NCBI RefSeq assembly: GCF_029255285.1
Contig: NZ_JAPUVI010000022.1
Coordinates: 1-64,000, forward strand
Direction: 5' to 3'
Source of the DNA: Accumulibacter sp.
Lineage (GTDB): Bacteria > Pseudomonadota > Gammaproteobacteria > Burkholderiales > Rhodocyclaceae
DNA: 64,000 nt
The notes under the pieces are model-generated. The model had not been told where the DNA came from and did not search any database. It saw nothing but the letters and a program-made list of their open reading frames with translations. A program made the position numbers and the translations under genes. This document shows, piece after piece, positions 33,633 to 45,204 of the stretch. Numbering within the stretch: position 1 is the stretch's first letter; every line of letters starts with the position of its first letter.

Positions 33633-36600
33633 TCACGGCCCCTTTCGGGCAAGCGCCGGATCCTGCCGGCAAGAGTCGTCAGGCGACTGGCCGCTTCTTG
33701 CCAGCTATCGCTGTCCGCCAGTTGGCGAGCGGCACAGAAAGTCGACAGCAAACGCAACTGGGTGACCACCGAGTCGAGTTTTTTCGGTGTCGCCGGCAGC
33801 CCGGCGAGCGCTTCGTCGTAGGCACGGGCCAGTTCGTCGAAGGCCGCCTGCCCGGCGTCGCCGGTCTCCGACAGGCGGCCGTCGAGCAGGCGCTCGACGA
33901 GCAGCGACTCGGGGCACATGATCGCATCCCAGAAATCTCCACTGCGGGCGTAGGCTTCGCCGGCCGCCTGAAGGCAACGGCGAGCGAGATCGACCGACGC
34001 CAGCCGCTCGGCTTCGTTGGCCGGCCCTAGCAGGGCCGCGATGGCGAGGCGATTGAGCACGTTGTAGGGCCGGAATGTGGCGTCTCCGGGCCTTCCCTCG
34101 CCCTGGGCATAAAACTCAGCGCTTTGCGCCAGCGCCGCGTTCATGGCCGTGATCGCCTCGTCGCGCGCCTCCCCGACCGGTGACTCGAGCACGCGTTTGG
34201 CAAACAGGCTGGCCTTGCGCTTGGCCGCGCTGCCGCACAGCGCCTGGCGTTCGGAGTGGCTCGTCGCGGCCGCGTCGGCGCGACCGGCAAGCAGTTCCTC
34301 GAGTTTTTGCAGACGATGGAGCGCGCTTTCGATCAGCTCGACGTTGTCTGTCATCTCGCCAAGCCGGGCCTCGGCATTGGCCAGTTGCTCGATATCCCGG
34401 ATCGGTACCCGCCCAGCGCCGTCTTCGGCCTGGATCGCCGCCAGATAGGCAGTGCGCGCCCGGGCGAAATCTTCGAGTTCAAAGCACATCGCGGCCACGG
34501 CCGACTGTACCGCCGGCAGCCGCTGCCAGGCAGCCGGACAGCGTTCCTCAAGCAGACGCTGCAGGCTCTTCTTCATTGCCGTGAGCTGGCGTGCCGTCTG
34601 CCGCTGCGTCGCCCGCGCCAGGCTCGCACGCCGGCTGAGCAGTTCGTCGAGCAGTTCGTCCGGCGAAGCATAGTCATACTCGTCGTCGGCCGGGCCGGCG
34701 AGACGTGCTTCGGCCCGCCAGCCGGGGTCGCCGTAGGCCTGGAAAGCGCCCCAGGTGATGTCTTCCGGTCGGGCTTCCCAGACGGCCCGGCGGGCGGCGA
34801 AGACCGCTGTACCGAAAGTGCGCCGTTCGAGCAGCAGGCTGCGGTAGAAGGTCTGGCCGAAAATCATCGCCCCCTGGTCGTCGATCGCCCAACCGGCGAC
34901 GACGACGCAACGCACGCCGATGGCGATCAGCTCGCGCGCCACGCTGGCGGCCAGCAGATTGCCATCCTCCACCGTGCGCGACGCGACCGCGGATCCGGCA
35001 CGGTCGGCGTCGACCTTGCCGAGATGGCAGCAGCTCAGGAAAACGAGCTCAGGAACCGTCTCCATGGCGCGGATCTCGGCGGCGGTCAGCAACAGGCCAT
35101 CGGACAGAACGACGCCGCTGCGCCGCCCGCCGGCGACGTGCGGCTGGTCGAAGACGCCGTGCGCCGAGACGTGCAGCAAGCGATAAGCCCGCTGGTACAG
35201 ACGCGTGAGCACGTCCGCGGCGCGGCAATCGCGGCCGATCGCCTGCACCACTTGATAACCCAGGCTCTGCAGGATGGTGGCGACTTCGTTGGCCTCGCTT
35301 TCGGCGCCGGCGAGATCCGGCGGCTCGCCCGCGTCGGGGTGGCGCGGATCAGGAAAGGCTTTGGCGAAACCCTCGACCGACGGATTGCCGACGACCAGCG
35401 CTTGGCGCTCGAAACCCTGGCGCACCTGGCGCCGGAACTGCGCTGCCGCGAGTTGCCGCACCACCGGCGTGCGCACCGCGAGCGGCAGGCCATTGCCGGA
35501 CTGGCCGGGCTGGTCGGCGAGCATCAACTCCCAGGGCAAATTGGCGGTATAGTCGTCGACCATCAGGACGATGCTTTCGAGCTGGCGCAGCGCATCCTTG
35601 AAGTCGTGCGGGATCATCGACTGAAACAGCAGGCGACCGAAGTCCTCCTGCCAGCGCGCGCTCTGGATTTGCTGGCGGACGAGACGCTCGACGAGACCCG
35701 GCTGGCGTTGATGGACAATCGTTTCGGCACGCGCCCGCTGGCCGACGCAGAGAAAGCGCAGGCGTTCGGCGATCGCTGTGCGCGGCTGACCGGCGGCCGA
35801 TTCGCCGGTCGGCGCCGCGCGATCTGACGCCGGAGCCACAGCGGATGGCGGCGCAACGGTCGGCGACTCACGATCCGGCCGGCTGGCGTCGGTGACCATC
35901 AGCCGTGGCCAGTAGCTCTGTGCGGCGCCATCGAACAGACGCTGGCGGAGTCCATCGCCCTGCTCCAGTTCCGGGCGACACGCCAGGACCATGGCATGAC
36001 GTCGGGTCAACTCGGCAAGCCGCGCGGGCATCTCGCGCAACGCGTACACGGCGGTGATCGCGGTGTCCTGATACAGCTCGACGATGTCGACTCGGCCGAC
36101 GCGAATGGCCAGCCGCGTCGTCTCGTGGAAACGCGCATTGGCTTCGATGACGCCGCGCAGCAGGGCTTCCACCGACGCCGCGACCGACAGGCTGGCCGAC
36201 GAGTTGTAGCCCAGCAGCAGCGTCGCCAGAGGCAGCTCGCGTTCTTCCTTGCCAAGCACGTCGATCACCTGCAGCAAGTAACGCAGGACGCCGGCGCGTA
36301 CCGCTTCGGTCAGCGTGTCGACGCTCAGGTTGCCGTCGTAGGCGCCGAGGCCGCAGACCACGGCGCCTCTCAGACTGCCACGTCTTCGCTCCTGTTCGTT
36401 GGGCGCGCGCAGGACGACTGTCGCCGTGCCGCGCGGGCCGGCGTAAATACCGAGCTGATAGCGCTGACTCAGATCGCCGTCCAGCAGTTCGCGATCGACG
36501 AGCGCTTCGGCGCCGGCGATCGGATCCTGCTCGTAGTGGCCCAGCAATACCGGCTGTGTCAGGAAGCGCAGGTCCATCGCCTTGACGCCGACCGTCAGCC

Positions 36601-39562
36601 GGCGTTTCGGTCGCGCCGCCACGCGGGTGCGCGGCGCGCCGCCGAGCAGGCCACGCGCCATCGCCTCGCTGCCGGCGAGCGTCGGCGGTCCGGCGTCGTA
36701 GGCCACCGGCAGCGGCGACTCGCCGCCGCGCAAAGCTGGCGGACTGCGCAGCAGGCCGGCTGTCGCCCCGCTCTGCAGCAACTCCCCGAGCGCCGGAAAA
36801 TACTCCCGGGTCGACGCCAGATCGCCGTGTCTGACCGGCATGTAGTAGTAGCTGCCGATGTTCCCGATGCGCCCGGAAGCCCAGGTGACGACGCCGTCGC
36901 CCTGCGTCGTGCCGACCAGCCGCAGGCGCGTCGCCTCCTCGCGCAGGCCGCAGGGGGTGTGGCGGGCGACGCCGAAGACGTAGATCGTCTTCGCCGCCCA
37001 GGCCTCCGGCAGCGCCGGCGGTCCGTCCTTTTCGCGCTGCCAGAGCCAGCTTGCGGCGTCGAGTTCGCCTTGTGTCGGCGTCGCCGACTGCCCTTGGCCA
37101 AACCAGAGGTCGGTGACTTTCTCCCGCAGGCGCTGCCAAGTTTCGGCGGCCTGGAAATTCGGCTTCGCATCGCCTCCTCCGGGCTCGCCCTGGAAGCAAT
37201 CGACGAAGCCCGGCCGGGGCAGCAACTGCAGCGCGCCGCGGAAACCGGCCACGATCCCGAGCAGCTCGCGCAAGCTGTGCCCGACGTCCAGACGTGCCAA
37301 CGAACGCAAGGTGTCGCCCTTGCCGAGCAGATTCTCGACCATCGAGTAGGTGCCCTGATTGGGCGTCCCGAGCATCACGAAACGGGCGCCGTCGCGCGCC
37401 ATCAGCGCATCGATCACCGCCGGCCGCTGGTAGTGGCAGGCGCGGACGAGCAAGCCACCGGCGCTGTGGGCGAGCAGACGGACCGGCTGTTTCGTCTCGT
37501 CGAGCAAACGGGCGAGGAAAGTGGCGAGCCGTTCGGCGAGCACGTCGAGCGGCTGCCGCCAGTCGTAGGCGAAGCGCTCGACGCGCTGGCTGCGCGCCAG
37601 AAAGGCGCAGAGATCGGCGTAGAACATGGCGAAGGGCTTTTCCGCCTCGATCCCCGGCCGCCCCCAGGCGATCTTCGCCAGCCCGCCACCGGCGATGTCG
37701 AGCGGATCGAACCACACGCGGTCGCGGCCGTTCAGCCACAGATGCGATCCCATCAAACCGGGTAGGAGAACGACGACCGGTCGATCCGGAAACCTGGCAG
37801 GCAGCGCGCCGCGCGTCACTTCATCCGCACCCGGCGGCTCAAGGTCGGCGAAGGCGCCCGGCAAGGGCTGGAAAGCTGCCAGCGACCGCGGGTCGCCGGC
37901 AACCAGCCAGTCGCGCAGTGCGACCCGCGTATCGGCGTTGGTGAAATAGCGGAAATGCGAAACCTCGGGGCCACGCTCGAAGAGCGCGCGCGCCTGCGCC
38001 TGCGGTGCGATACCGGCGAACATCGATGCCGTATCGACCACCAGGTCGTTGGCCACACGATCGAAGAAGACGAAATCGGTCAACCACACGCCGAGCCGTT
38101 GCCACAAACGGCCACCTTCGATATCGCCGGCGATCACCGCCATGTCGACTCCCGCGCGCACCGGCGCGTCGCGCAACAGGCGGGCGAGCGGCGAGTCGGG
38201 CAGCATCGCTTCGATACCCGGTACCAGATGGGCGTTGGTGCGTCGGCGTGCGATCTCGAGCACGACGCGCTTGAACGCCGAATAGATCGGGCTGCCGAAA
38301 AAGCAGGGCAACTGGCCGATCAGCGTCAGCACGCCGGACAGGAAGAGATCCAGATTGCCGCTCGCCAGCTTGCTCCCCTGCGCCGGGCTGGCGACCCTCA
38401 GGTAGCGTTGCACGACGAGCTGGCGACGGCCCAACTCGCTGGCCAGTTGACGCAACTGCGCGCGCTGCGTGGCGTGCGCGTCGTCCAGCTGCTGGCGAAC
38501 CCGTTGCCCCTCCTCCTCGTCGGCGTCGCCGGTGCCGGGCAGATCGGCCGTGTAGCGATCGATCAAGGGGTGGAAGCTCGCCAGGCACAGCAGGTCGGCG
38601 ATCAGACCGCCGCGCGAATGCGAAACGACGCTCACCTGCAGGCCGTCCGGCAACGCGGCGAGCAGGTCCAGCGCGTTCTCGATCGGACTCTCGGACAGCG
38701 TGCGGTGTTCGAAGGCGTAGATCCCGCCGGCGAAACGCCGTTCGAGTGCGCTCCACAACTCGCCGTGATCGGCCAGCAGCTCGCCGAAGCTGCTGCGCGC
38801 ACTGGCCCCCATGCCGTGGATGAAGACCAGCACCGGCCAGCCTTCGGCGGCGGCCCGGCGCAACCCCTCCTGGGCGCGCGCCAGTTCCCGCTTCGCCCAT
38901 CCTTCCCGGTCCGCGGCCGCCTCGGGCGCCGCGCTGCCTTGCCCGTCGTCCCAACAATACAGGCCCGGCTGGCGATCGAGCCGACGCTCGATCGCCCACA
39001 TCAGCGCCTTGGTGCCCAGCCAACTGACACCGAGTTCGGCCAGTTCCTTCAGCTTGTCGCCGGCGGCCTCGCCGAGCCGGTCGGCGATCAGTTCGGCCAG
39101 CTTCTCGCGCGCCTGGTCGATGATCGCATCGCTGTCGGCACCGACCGTGAACACGAAAACCCGGTTCACCAGTCCGCCGACCGCCTCGCCAACCCACCCG
39201 CGGGCCGCGCTGCTGTCGTCACGCAGGCGATCGAAGAGAATCTCGCCGCCGCCACCCACCAGTTCAGGCCGGTTGCGTTCGAGCGACGCCTTGAGCCGCC
39301 CCGCGCTGCTGATCAGCACCCCGCCATCGGCCAGCTCGATGAGCAGCACTTCGTCGTCCTGCGTCGCGTAGCGCTGCGCCGCCGCCCCGGCGCCGCGCGC
39401 AACGGCGCCGACCTCGAAGCTGGCCCTGGCCTGCAGATAGCCCTCGGGCAGGAAGGGATCACCCGGCTCGCCGGCCGAACGGCGAGCCGATTGCAGCAGC
39501 GCCGGCAAACGGGGCTCGTCGCTGCGCCGGCCGCTCAGCTCGAGGGTGATCGTCTCCGCCAT
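33629..39562 (-). CDS. Giant protein with two alpha/beta-hydrolase modules and a CHAT peptidase
   Basis: This 1977-residue protein has no signal peptide. A first alpha/beta hydrolase spans about 240-500 (VLVFIHGMGASARSSF; nucleophile in VVSHSRGGLI, Ser315). A second, lipase/LCAT-like module spans about 590-900 (VVVLLPGLMGSHLW; LLAHSAGGLLVRA, Ser700; LGTPNQGTYSMVENL). Residues about 990-1220 form an alpha/beta domain (VKAMDLRFLTQPVLLGHY, GAVVCGLGAYDGNL) of uncertain identity. A CHAT caspase-like peptidase spans about 1265-1615, with His1468 in RLLHVSAHGVFD and Cys1511/1512 in LVFLSCCHLG. The last 350 residues are helical, TPR-like. It lies 13 bases after the caspase gene. It looks like an effector hub in which proteolysis and lipid or ester hydrolysis are linked. 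Confidence 0.75.
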   Translation of the reverse strand: MAETITLELSGRRSDEPRLPALLQSARRSAGEPGDPFLPEGYLQARASFEVGAVARGAGAAAQRYATQDDEVLLIELADGGVLISSAGRLKASLERNRPELVGGGGEILFDRLRDDSSAARGWVGEAVGGLVNRVFVFTVGADSDAIIDQAREKLAELIADRLGEAAGDKLKELAELGVSWLGTKALMWAIERRLDRQPGLYCWDDGQGSAAPEAAADREGWAKRELARAQEGLRRAAAEGWPVLVFIHGMGASARSSFGELLADHGELWSALERRFAGGIYAFEHRTLSESPIENALDLLAALPDGLQVSVVSHSRGGLIADLLCLASFHPLIDRYTADLPGTGDADEEEGQRVRQQLDDAHATQRAQLRQLASELGRRQLVVQRYLRVASPAQGSKLASGNLDLFLSGVLTLIGQLPCFFGSPIYSAFKRVVLEIARRRTNAHLVPGIEAMLPDSPLARLLRDAPVRAGVDMAVIAGDIEGGRLWQRLGVWLTDFVFFDRVANDLVVDTASMFAGIAPQAQARALFERGPEVSHFRYFTNADTRVALRDWLVAGDPRSLAAFQPLPGAFADLEPPGADEVTRGALPARFPDRPVVVLLPGLMGSHLWLNGRDRVWFDPLDIAGGGLAKIAWGRPGIEAEKPFAMFYADLCAFLARSQRVERFAYDWRQPLDVLAERLATFLARLLDETKQPVRLLAHSAGGLLVRACHYQRPAVIDALMARDGARFVMLGTPNQGTYSMVENLLGKGDTLRSLARLDVGHSLRELLGIVAGFRGALQLLPRPGFVDCFQGEPGGGDAKPNFQAAETWQRLREKVTDLWFGQGQSATPTQGELDAASWLWQREKDGPPALPEAWAAKTIYVFGVARHTPCGLREEATRLRLVGTTQGDGVVTWASGRIGNIGSYYYMPVRHGDLASTREYFPALGELLQSGATAGLLRSPPALRGGESPLPVAYDAGPPTLAGSEAMARGLLGGAPRTRVAARPKRRLTVGVKAMDLRFLTQPVLLGHYEQDPIAGAEALVDRELLDGDLSQRYQLGIYAGPRGTATVVLRAPNEQERRRGSLRGAVVCGLGAYDGNLSVDTLTEAVRAGVLRYLLQVIDVLGKEERELPLATLLLGYNSSASLSVAASVEALLRGVIEANARFHETTRLAIRVGRVDIVELYQDTAITAVYALREMPARLAELTRRHAMVLACRPELEQGDGLRQRLFDGAAQSYWPRLMVTDASRPDRESPTVAPPSAVAPASDRAAPTGESAAGQPRTAIAERLRFLCVGQRARAETIVHQRQPGLVERLVRQQIQSARWQEDFGRLLFQSMIPHDFKDALRQLESIVLMVDDYTANLPWELMLADQPGQSGNGLPLAVRTPVVRQLAAAQFRRQVRQGFERQALVVGNPSVEGFAKAFPDPRHPDAGEPPDLAGAESEANEVATILQSLGYQVVQAIGRDCRAADVLTRLYQRAYRLLHVSAHGVFDQPHVAGGRRSGVVLSDGLLLTAAEIRAMETVPELVFLSCCHLGKVDADRAGSAVASRTVEDGNLLAASVARELIAIGVRCVVVAGWAIDDQGAMIFGQTFYRSLLLERRTFGTAVFAARRAVWEARPEDITWGAFQAYGDPGWRAEARLAGPADDEYDYASPDELLDELLSRRASLARATQRQTARQLTAMKKSLQRLLEERCPAAWQRLPAVQSAVAAMCFELEDFARARTAYLAAIQAEDGAGRVPIRDIEQLANAEARLGEMTDNVELIESALHRLQKLEELLAGRADAAATSHSERQALCGSAAKRKASLFAKRVLESPVGEARDEAITAMNAALAQSAEFYAQGEGRPGDATFRPYNVLNRLAIAALLGPANEAERLASVDLARRCLQAAGEAYARSGDFWDAIMCPESLLVERLLDGRLSETGDAGQAAFDELARAYDEALAGLPATPKKLDSVVTQLRLLSTFCAARQLADSDSWQEAASRLTTLAGRIRRLPERGRE

Positions 39563-39575
39563 CGCGCGCGCCGCC

Positions 39576-40418
39576 TCAGCTGAAGATCTTGCGCTTGCGC
39601 GCGTCGGCGGTGCCGACGATCTGCGGGCTCTGCGGGTAAGACGCCGACGGCAGGAAGCCCGGAGTGATCTTGGCGTACCAGTTGGCGTAGGTCGCGTTCG
39701 CCGGCAGCGAGCGGAGCGCTTTCAGCGCGTAGTAGGTGAAAGCACCGCAGGGACGGCCGCCGATTCGCGCATCGTAGCTGAAGTTGTTCGGTCCCTCCTT
39801 GCAGCCGGCAAGCAACAGATCGCCCGTCTTGCGCGATAGTGCCGCGGCAAAAGGCGAAGCGCCGGCACTGACCGGCACCGTCGTCAGCGGCTGACCGCTG
39901 ATGCCGCGCGGCAGGCGGTCGGCCGGCAGCCAGTTGCCCATCGGCATGAAGCGCGGGCGCGGCGCGTCTTCGGCATCCGGGTCGGCCGCCGCGGCACGCG
40001 TCACGGTACCCGAATGGCAACTGTCCGAAATCAGCACCAGGCGGACGCCCGCCTTGCGCGCGCTGAACAGCTCGTTGATCTCGTCGTCGAGCAGTGCCTC
40101 GCCGCTGGTCTGCAGGTCGTAGGGGCAGAGACCCTCGTCGAGGCCGTCGACCTCGTCGCCATTGGTATCCGGCACGTAGGTACCGTGCCCGGAATAGGTG
40201 ATCACCACCACATCGCCGCTGGTTGCGCTGGCGATCAGCGTCTGTATGCCGCCGACCATCGCCGCCTTGGTCGCCTGGCTGTCGAGCAGCTTGCTGACCG
40301 AAAATCCGCGCGCCGTCAGTTCGGCCGCCCAGTCGTTGGCGTCGTTCACACAGCCGCTCAAGTCCATGTGCGTACCGGGATAGTTGTTGATGCCGATGCA
40401 AAGTGCACGTTTGCTCAT
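39576..40418 (-). CDS. Caspase-like (C14/metacaspase) peptidase
   Basis: The 280-residue cytoplasmic protein starts MSKRALCIGINNYPGTHMDL and has the complete catalytic dyad of prokaryotic metacaspases: His78 in VVITYSGHGTYVPD and Cys134 in LVLISDSCHSGTV. Between them lies NGDEVDGLDEGLCPYDL, an acidic loop like the calcium/substrate loop of type I metacaspases. These enzymes cleave after Arg or Lys. AGGAGGCAGCG before the ATG at 40418 is a strong ribosome binding site and marks it as first gene of the operon. It may cleave and activate, or be activated by, the CHAT protein encoded next. Confidence 0.85.
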   Translation of the reverse strand: MSKRALCIGINNYPGTHMDLSGCVNDANDWAAELTARGFSVSKLLDSQATKAAMVGGIQTLIASATSGDVVVITYSGHGTYVPDTNGDEVDGLDEGLCPYDLQTSGEALLDDEINELFSARKAGVRLVLISDSCHSGTVTRAAAADPDAEDAPRPRFMPMGNWLPADRLPRGISGQPLTTVPVSAGASPFAAALSRKTGDLLLAGCKEGPNNFSYDARIGGRPCGAFTYYALKALRSLPANATYANWYAKITPGFLPSASYPQSPQIVGTADARKRKIFS

Positions 40419-40784
40419 CGCTGCCTCCTGATGCTGGATGATGGATCGGGGTGACGGACTACGAAAGCAGTCTAGCAAGGCTTGAGTTAATAGGAAACCT
40501 GCGCGCTTCGGCGAGCCGCGGCGTGCTGGCAGTGTGGGTAGCCACTTGGTAAAGGTCAGCCCGCTGGAGCAGTTTGCCCCGAATACAAGAAGCCGGAAAA
40601 AAATTTGTTCCCACGCTAAACTGCCTATCAAGGCCATCGCCTCTCTCGTTCGGTCGGCGCAATGACGAACGCATTTCACGGAACCGAAACGACGCCTGGC
40701 TGACGACCCGTGTGACAGAAAGTGCAGGGAGTTGATCGCTTTCTTCGGAGCCCTCATAGCCAAACTCGCGAAGGAGTTGACACG
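40419..40784. other. Non-coding interval upstream of the caspase operon
   Basis: No convincing gene was found here; a 140-codon reverse frame at 40459-40881 lacks protein-like composition. Reading toward the caspase gene, TTTCCT-N17-TAGACT near 40470-40500 is a weak promoter candidate. Confidence 0.35.
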
Positions 40785-41063
40785 ATGGCACAGCGCGTAA
40801 GACATCATCCCTTGTCTTCAAAGAATCAACCGAAGGGTCAAGCGGCGCCCCTTGCGTCCCCTCGATTCTCGCCACTACCAAGCCCCCGTCTGCTCCTCGT
40901 CTCCCCTCGGCTCACCGAGTGCGACGACGACTGGATGATGCGAAGAATTTATCGCAACTTGCCGGCTGGATCCCACGACCCCGATGGAATTGCCGGAGGC
41001 CATTTACAGACAGAACGTCGTACTGCCCGCTCAGCCCCTCCTTCGCGTTGCTGCGCGCATTGA
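40785..41063 (+). CDS. Possible small basic protein
   Basis: A 92-codon frame with AAGGAG 8 bases before its ATG encodes a basic, proline-rich sequence (SPRFSPLPSPRLLLVSPRL in the middle, RRIYRNLPAG later). The ribosome binding site is good, but the composition is low-complexity and no family is evident. It could equally be a chance frame. Confidence 0.2.
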   Translation: MAQRVRHHPLSSKNQPKGQAAPLASPRFSPLPSPRLLLVSPRLTECDDDWMMRRIYRNLPAGSHDPDGIAGGHLQTERRTARSAPPSRCCAH

Positions 41064-41117
41064 GCACAGAACCGTCTGCAATTCGTATAGCCCGCGCCTT
41101 TTCCCGATTACCAAAAC

Positions 41118-41684
41118 ATGCATCTCATGAAAAACACTCTGCCCGTGCTGAAAACGTTGGCCGTCGCCCTGCCGTTCGGCCTCACGGCTTTTCTTTGCGT
41201 CTTCGGCAGTCTCACGCTCCAGACACCGGGTACGGAAATGATCCTGGACCCGCGCGAGATATTCGTCGTCCTCGGCGCCGCGCTGACCGGGCCGCTGGGC
41301 GCACTACTGATTGGCACACTGGCCGGCATTTATGACCCTGTGCCCGACGTATATCCGGTCACGATCGCGATGCATGTCGCCGGTGCTCTCTGGATGGCTT
41401 TCGCCTACAAGAAACTCGTTTTCGAAAACATCACCTCCTGGCTCTTATTTCCCGCGTGGAGCGGGCTGGTCGCGGTTTATTATTTCGTAATTTTGCTTCC
41501 GGTCATGGTCTTCGGGAGCAGTCTTTCTCCCGAACTGTTCGCCCACCTATTCCCCGACAATACTCCACCGCAAGCGCTGCTCGCATTTTATGGCTTGGCA
41601 TGGCCCGAGTTCATTCTGACTTCCGTTACCACGACAGCCATTTTGGCGTTGCTCCCGAAAAGGTTGCGCAAGCCTCGGTGGTGA
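41118..41684 (+). CDS. 5-6 TM membrane protein, LytS 5TM-sensor-like
   Basis: The 188-residue protein is almost entirely membrane-embedded: spans near LKTLAVALPFGLTAFLCVF, IFVVLGAALTGPLGALLIG, VTIAMHVAGALWMAF, WLLFPAWSGLVAVYYF and FILTSVTTTAILALL. The GPLGALLIGTLAGIYDP segment recalls the Gly-Pro rich motif of 5TMR-LYT sensor modules and ECF-type S components. It has no attached output domain. The hybrid histidine kinase gene follows 377 bases downstream, so it may sense for that kinase. An ATG at 41127 is an alternative start. Confidence 0.6.
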   Translation: MHLMKNTLPVLKTLAVALPFGLTAFLCVFGSLTLQTPGTEMILDPREIFVVLGAALTGPLGALLIGTLAGIYDPVPDVYPVTIAMHVAGALWMAFAYKKLVFENITSWLLFPAWSGLVAVYYFVILLPVMVFGSSLSPELFAHLFPDNTPPQALLAFYGLAWPEFILTSVTTTAILALLPKRLRKPRW

Positions 41685-42061
41685 ACTCCGCTCCCGGCTT
41701 ACCGTGACGTCTCTTGCTCATCGCCGAAGGACGCTCCAGGTTGCGCTAGGCGGAAAGCGTCCTGCCTTCCTGCCTCGCGTACCTCATCTGCACGTCTATG
41801 CTGGCAACAAATCGTTACCTACGTTAAGCTCGTAGCCCAAGTCCCCCCAGCCATCGCCCTTCGTTCGACCAATGCCTTGACAAAGCCATCTCAAAGAATT
41901 GAAGCGGTGGTCATCCGCCGCCGGATTCGCAGCCTTGACTGACATGATCCCGAGGTGCTACCAATATTGCATGAGGACATGCGGCACTTGAATCAGCGCT
42001 TCCTTGGCGAAGATCAGGGTGAAGCCAGTTGTCGTACAGATTCCTGCGAAAGCGGCTTGTC
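41685..42061. other. Intergenic region before the hybrid kinase gene
   Basis: No gene is seen in these 377 bases. TTGACT at 41935-41940 with TACCAA 18 bases later is a possible weak promoter for the kinase gene. Nothing repeat-like was found. Confidence 0.35.
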
Positions 42062-44263
<2,202 letters not shown>

Positions 44264-44378
44264 AATCTGGTCGTATCAGGGCCGGGTTACAATGCATCCG
44301 CCGGAAGCGGCGGTAGTAGCGATGTATGATGGCCTTCACTCTCGTCAGGGACGAGTCCCAGGCCTGAGGAGGGCGATC

Positions 44379-45140
44379 ATGGCGTTGCCACCGCACATCG
44401 CTTGTCGCCCATACCCCGAAATCGCCCCGATGACCGAAACCCCTCCCCCGCCCGTCAGCCACCTCAATGACCATTTCGACCAGCGCGTCGTCGAGCACGC
44501 GGCCGACGCGCGCTGGCTGCCGTCGCCGCAGCCGGGGGTCGAGCGCCGCATGCTCGATCGCGTCGGTCGCGAAATCGGTCGCGCGACGAGTATCGTGCGC
44601 TATGCCGCTGGCGCCGCCTTCCCCACGCACGTACACGGTGGCGGCGAGGAGATCCTGGTGCTGGACGGCGTTTTTTCCGACGAGGACGGCGATTACCCGG
44701 CCGGCAGCTACCTGCGCAACCCGCCCGGCTCGCGGCACGCGCCTTTTTCGCGCCACGGCGGCACGCTGTTCGTCAAGCTGTGGCAATTCACGGCCGGCGA
44801 CCGGCAGACGCTCCGCATCGACACCCGGACCGCCGGATGGTTGCCGGGAGTGGTCGCCGGACTTTCGGTATTGCCGCTGCACGAGCACGACGGCATCGAG
44901 ACGGCGCTCGTCCGCTGGGCACCGGAGACGCGACTGGCGACGCATGCCCACCCAGGGGGCGAGGAGATTCTCGTACTCGACGGCCTGCTTCACGACGAGG
45001 ATGGCGACTACGCGCCAGGGAGCTGGCTGCGCAATCCGCGCGGCAGCCGGCACACGCCTTTCACTGGCGCCAAAGGGGCGCTGATCTACGTCAAGGTCGG
45101 GCACCTCGGCGCCCAGTTGCTCGTCCCGGAAAGCGTCTGA
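44379..45140 (+). CDS. Duplicated ChrR-type cupin protein
   Basis: The 253-residue protein has two tandem cupin domains of the anti-sigma ChrR type. The first reads FPTHVHGGGEEILVLDGVF, YPAGSYLRNPPGSRHAPFS. The second reads LATHAHPGGEEILVLDGLLH, YAPGSWLRNPRGSRHTPF. Both keep the His-x-His...Glu...His metal set, so each may bind zinc or another metal. The N-terminus lacks the anti-sigma helical domain of ChrR, so this is a stand-alone cupin, perhaps a redox sensor or acetylacetonase-like dioxygenase. GAGGAGG 6 bases before the ATG at 44379 favours that start over the ATG at 44430. Confidence 0.78.
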   Translation: MALPPHIACRPYPEIAPMTETPPPPVSHLNDHFDQRVVEHAADARWLPSPQPGVERRMLDRVGREIGRATSIVRYAAGAAFPTHVHGGGEEILVLDGVFSDEDGDYPAGSYLRNPPGSRHAPFSRHGGTLFVKLWQFTAGDRQTLRIDTRTAGWLPGVVAGLSVLPLHEHDGIETALVRWAPETRLATHAHPGGEEILVLDGLLHDEDGDYAPGSWLRNPRGSRHTPFTGAKGALIYVKVGHLGAQLLVPESV

Positions 45141-45204
45141 TGGCCGGCCTCGCCGCGGCGCGCCGCCCGCCCGACGCCCGCCCGCCGGCCGGGCAACGCA
45201 GATC

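Noticed and set aside
31512-33821. 769-codon forward frame opposite the TPR gene
   Set aside because: It is antisense to a recognisable protein, with low-complexity Arg/Ala/Gln composition typical of GC-rich shadow frames.
40459-40881. 141-codon reverse frame upstream of the caspase gene
   Set aside because: No ribosome binding site, no protein-like pattern, and it overlaps the likely promoter of the caspase operon.
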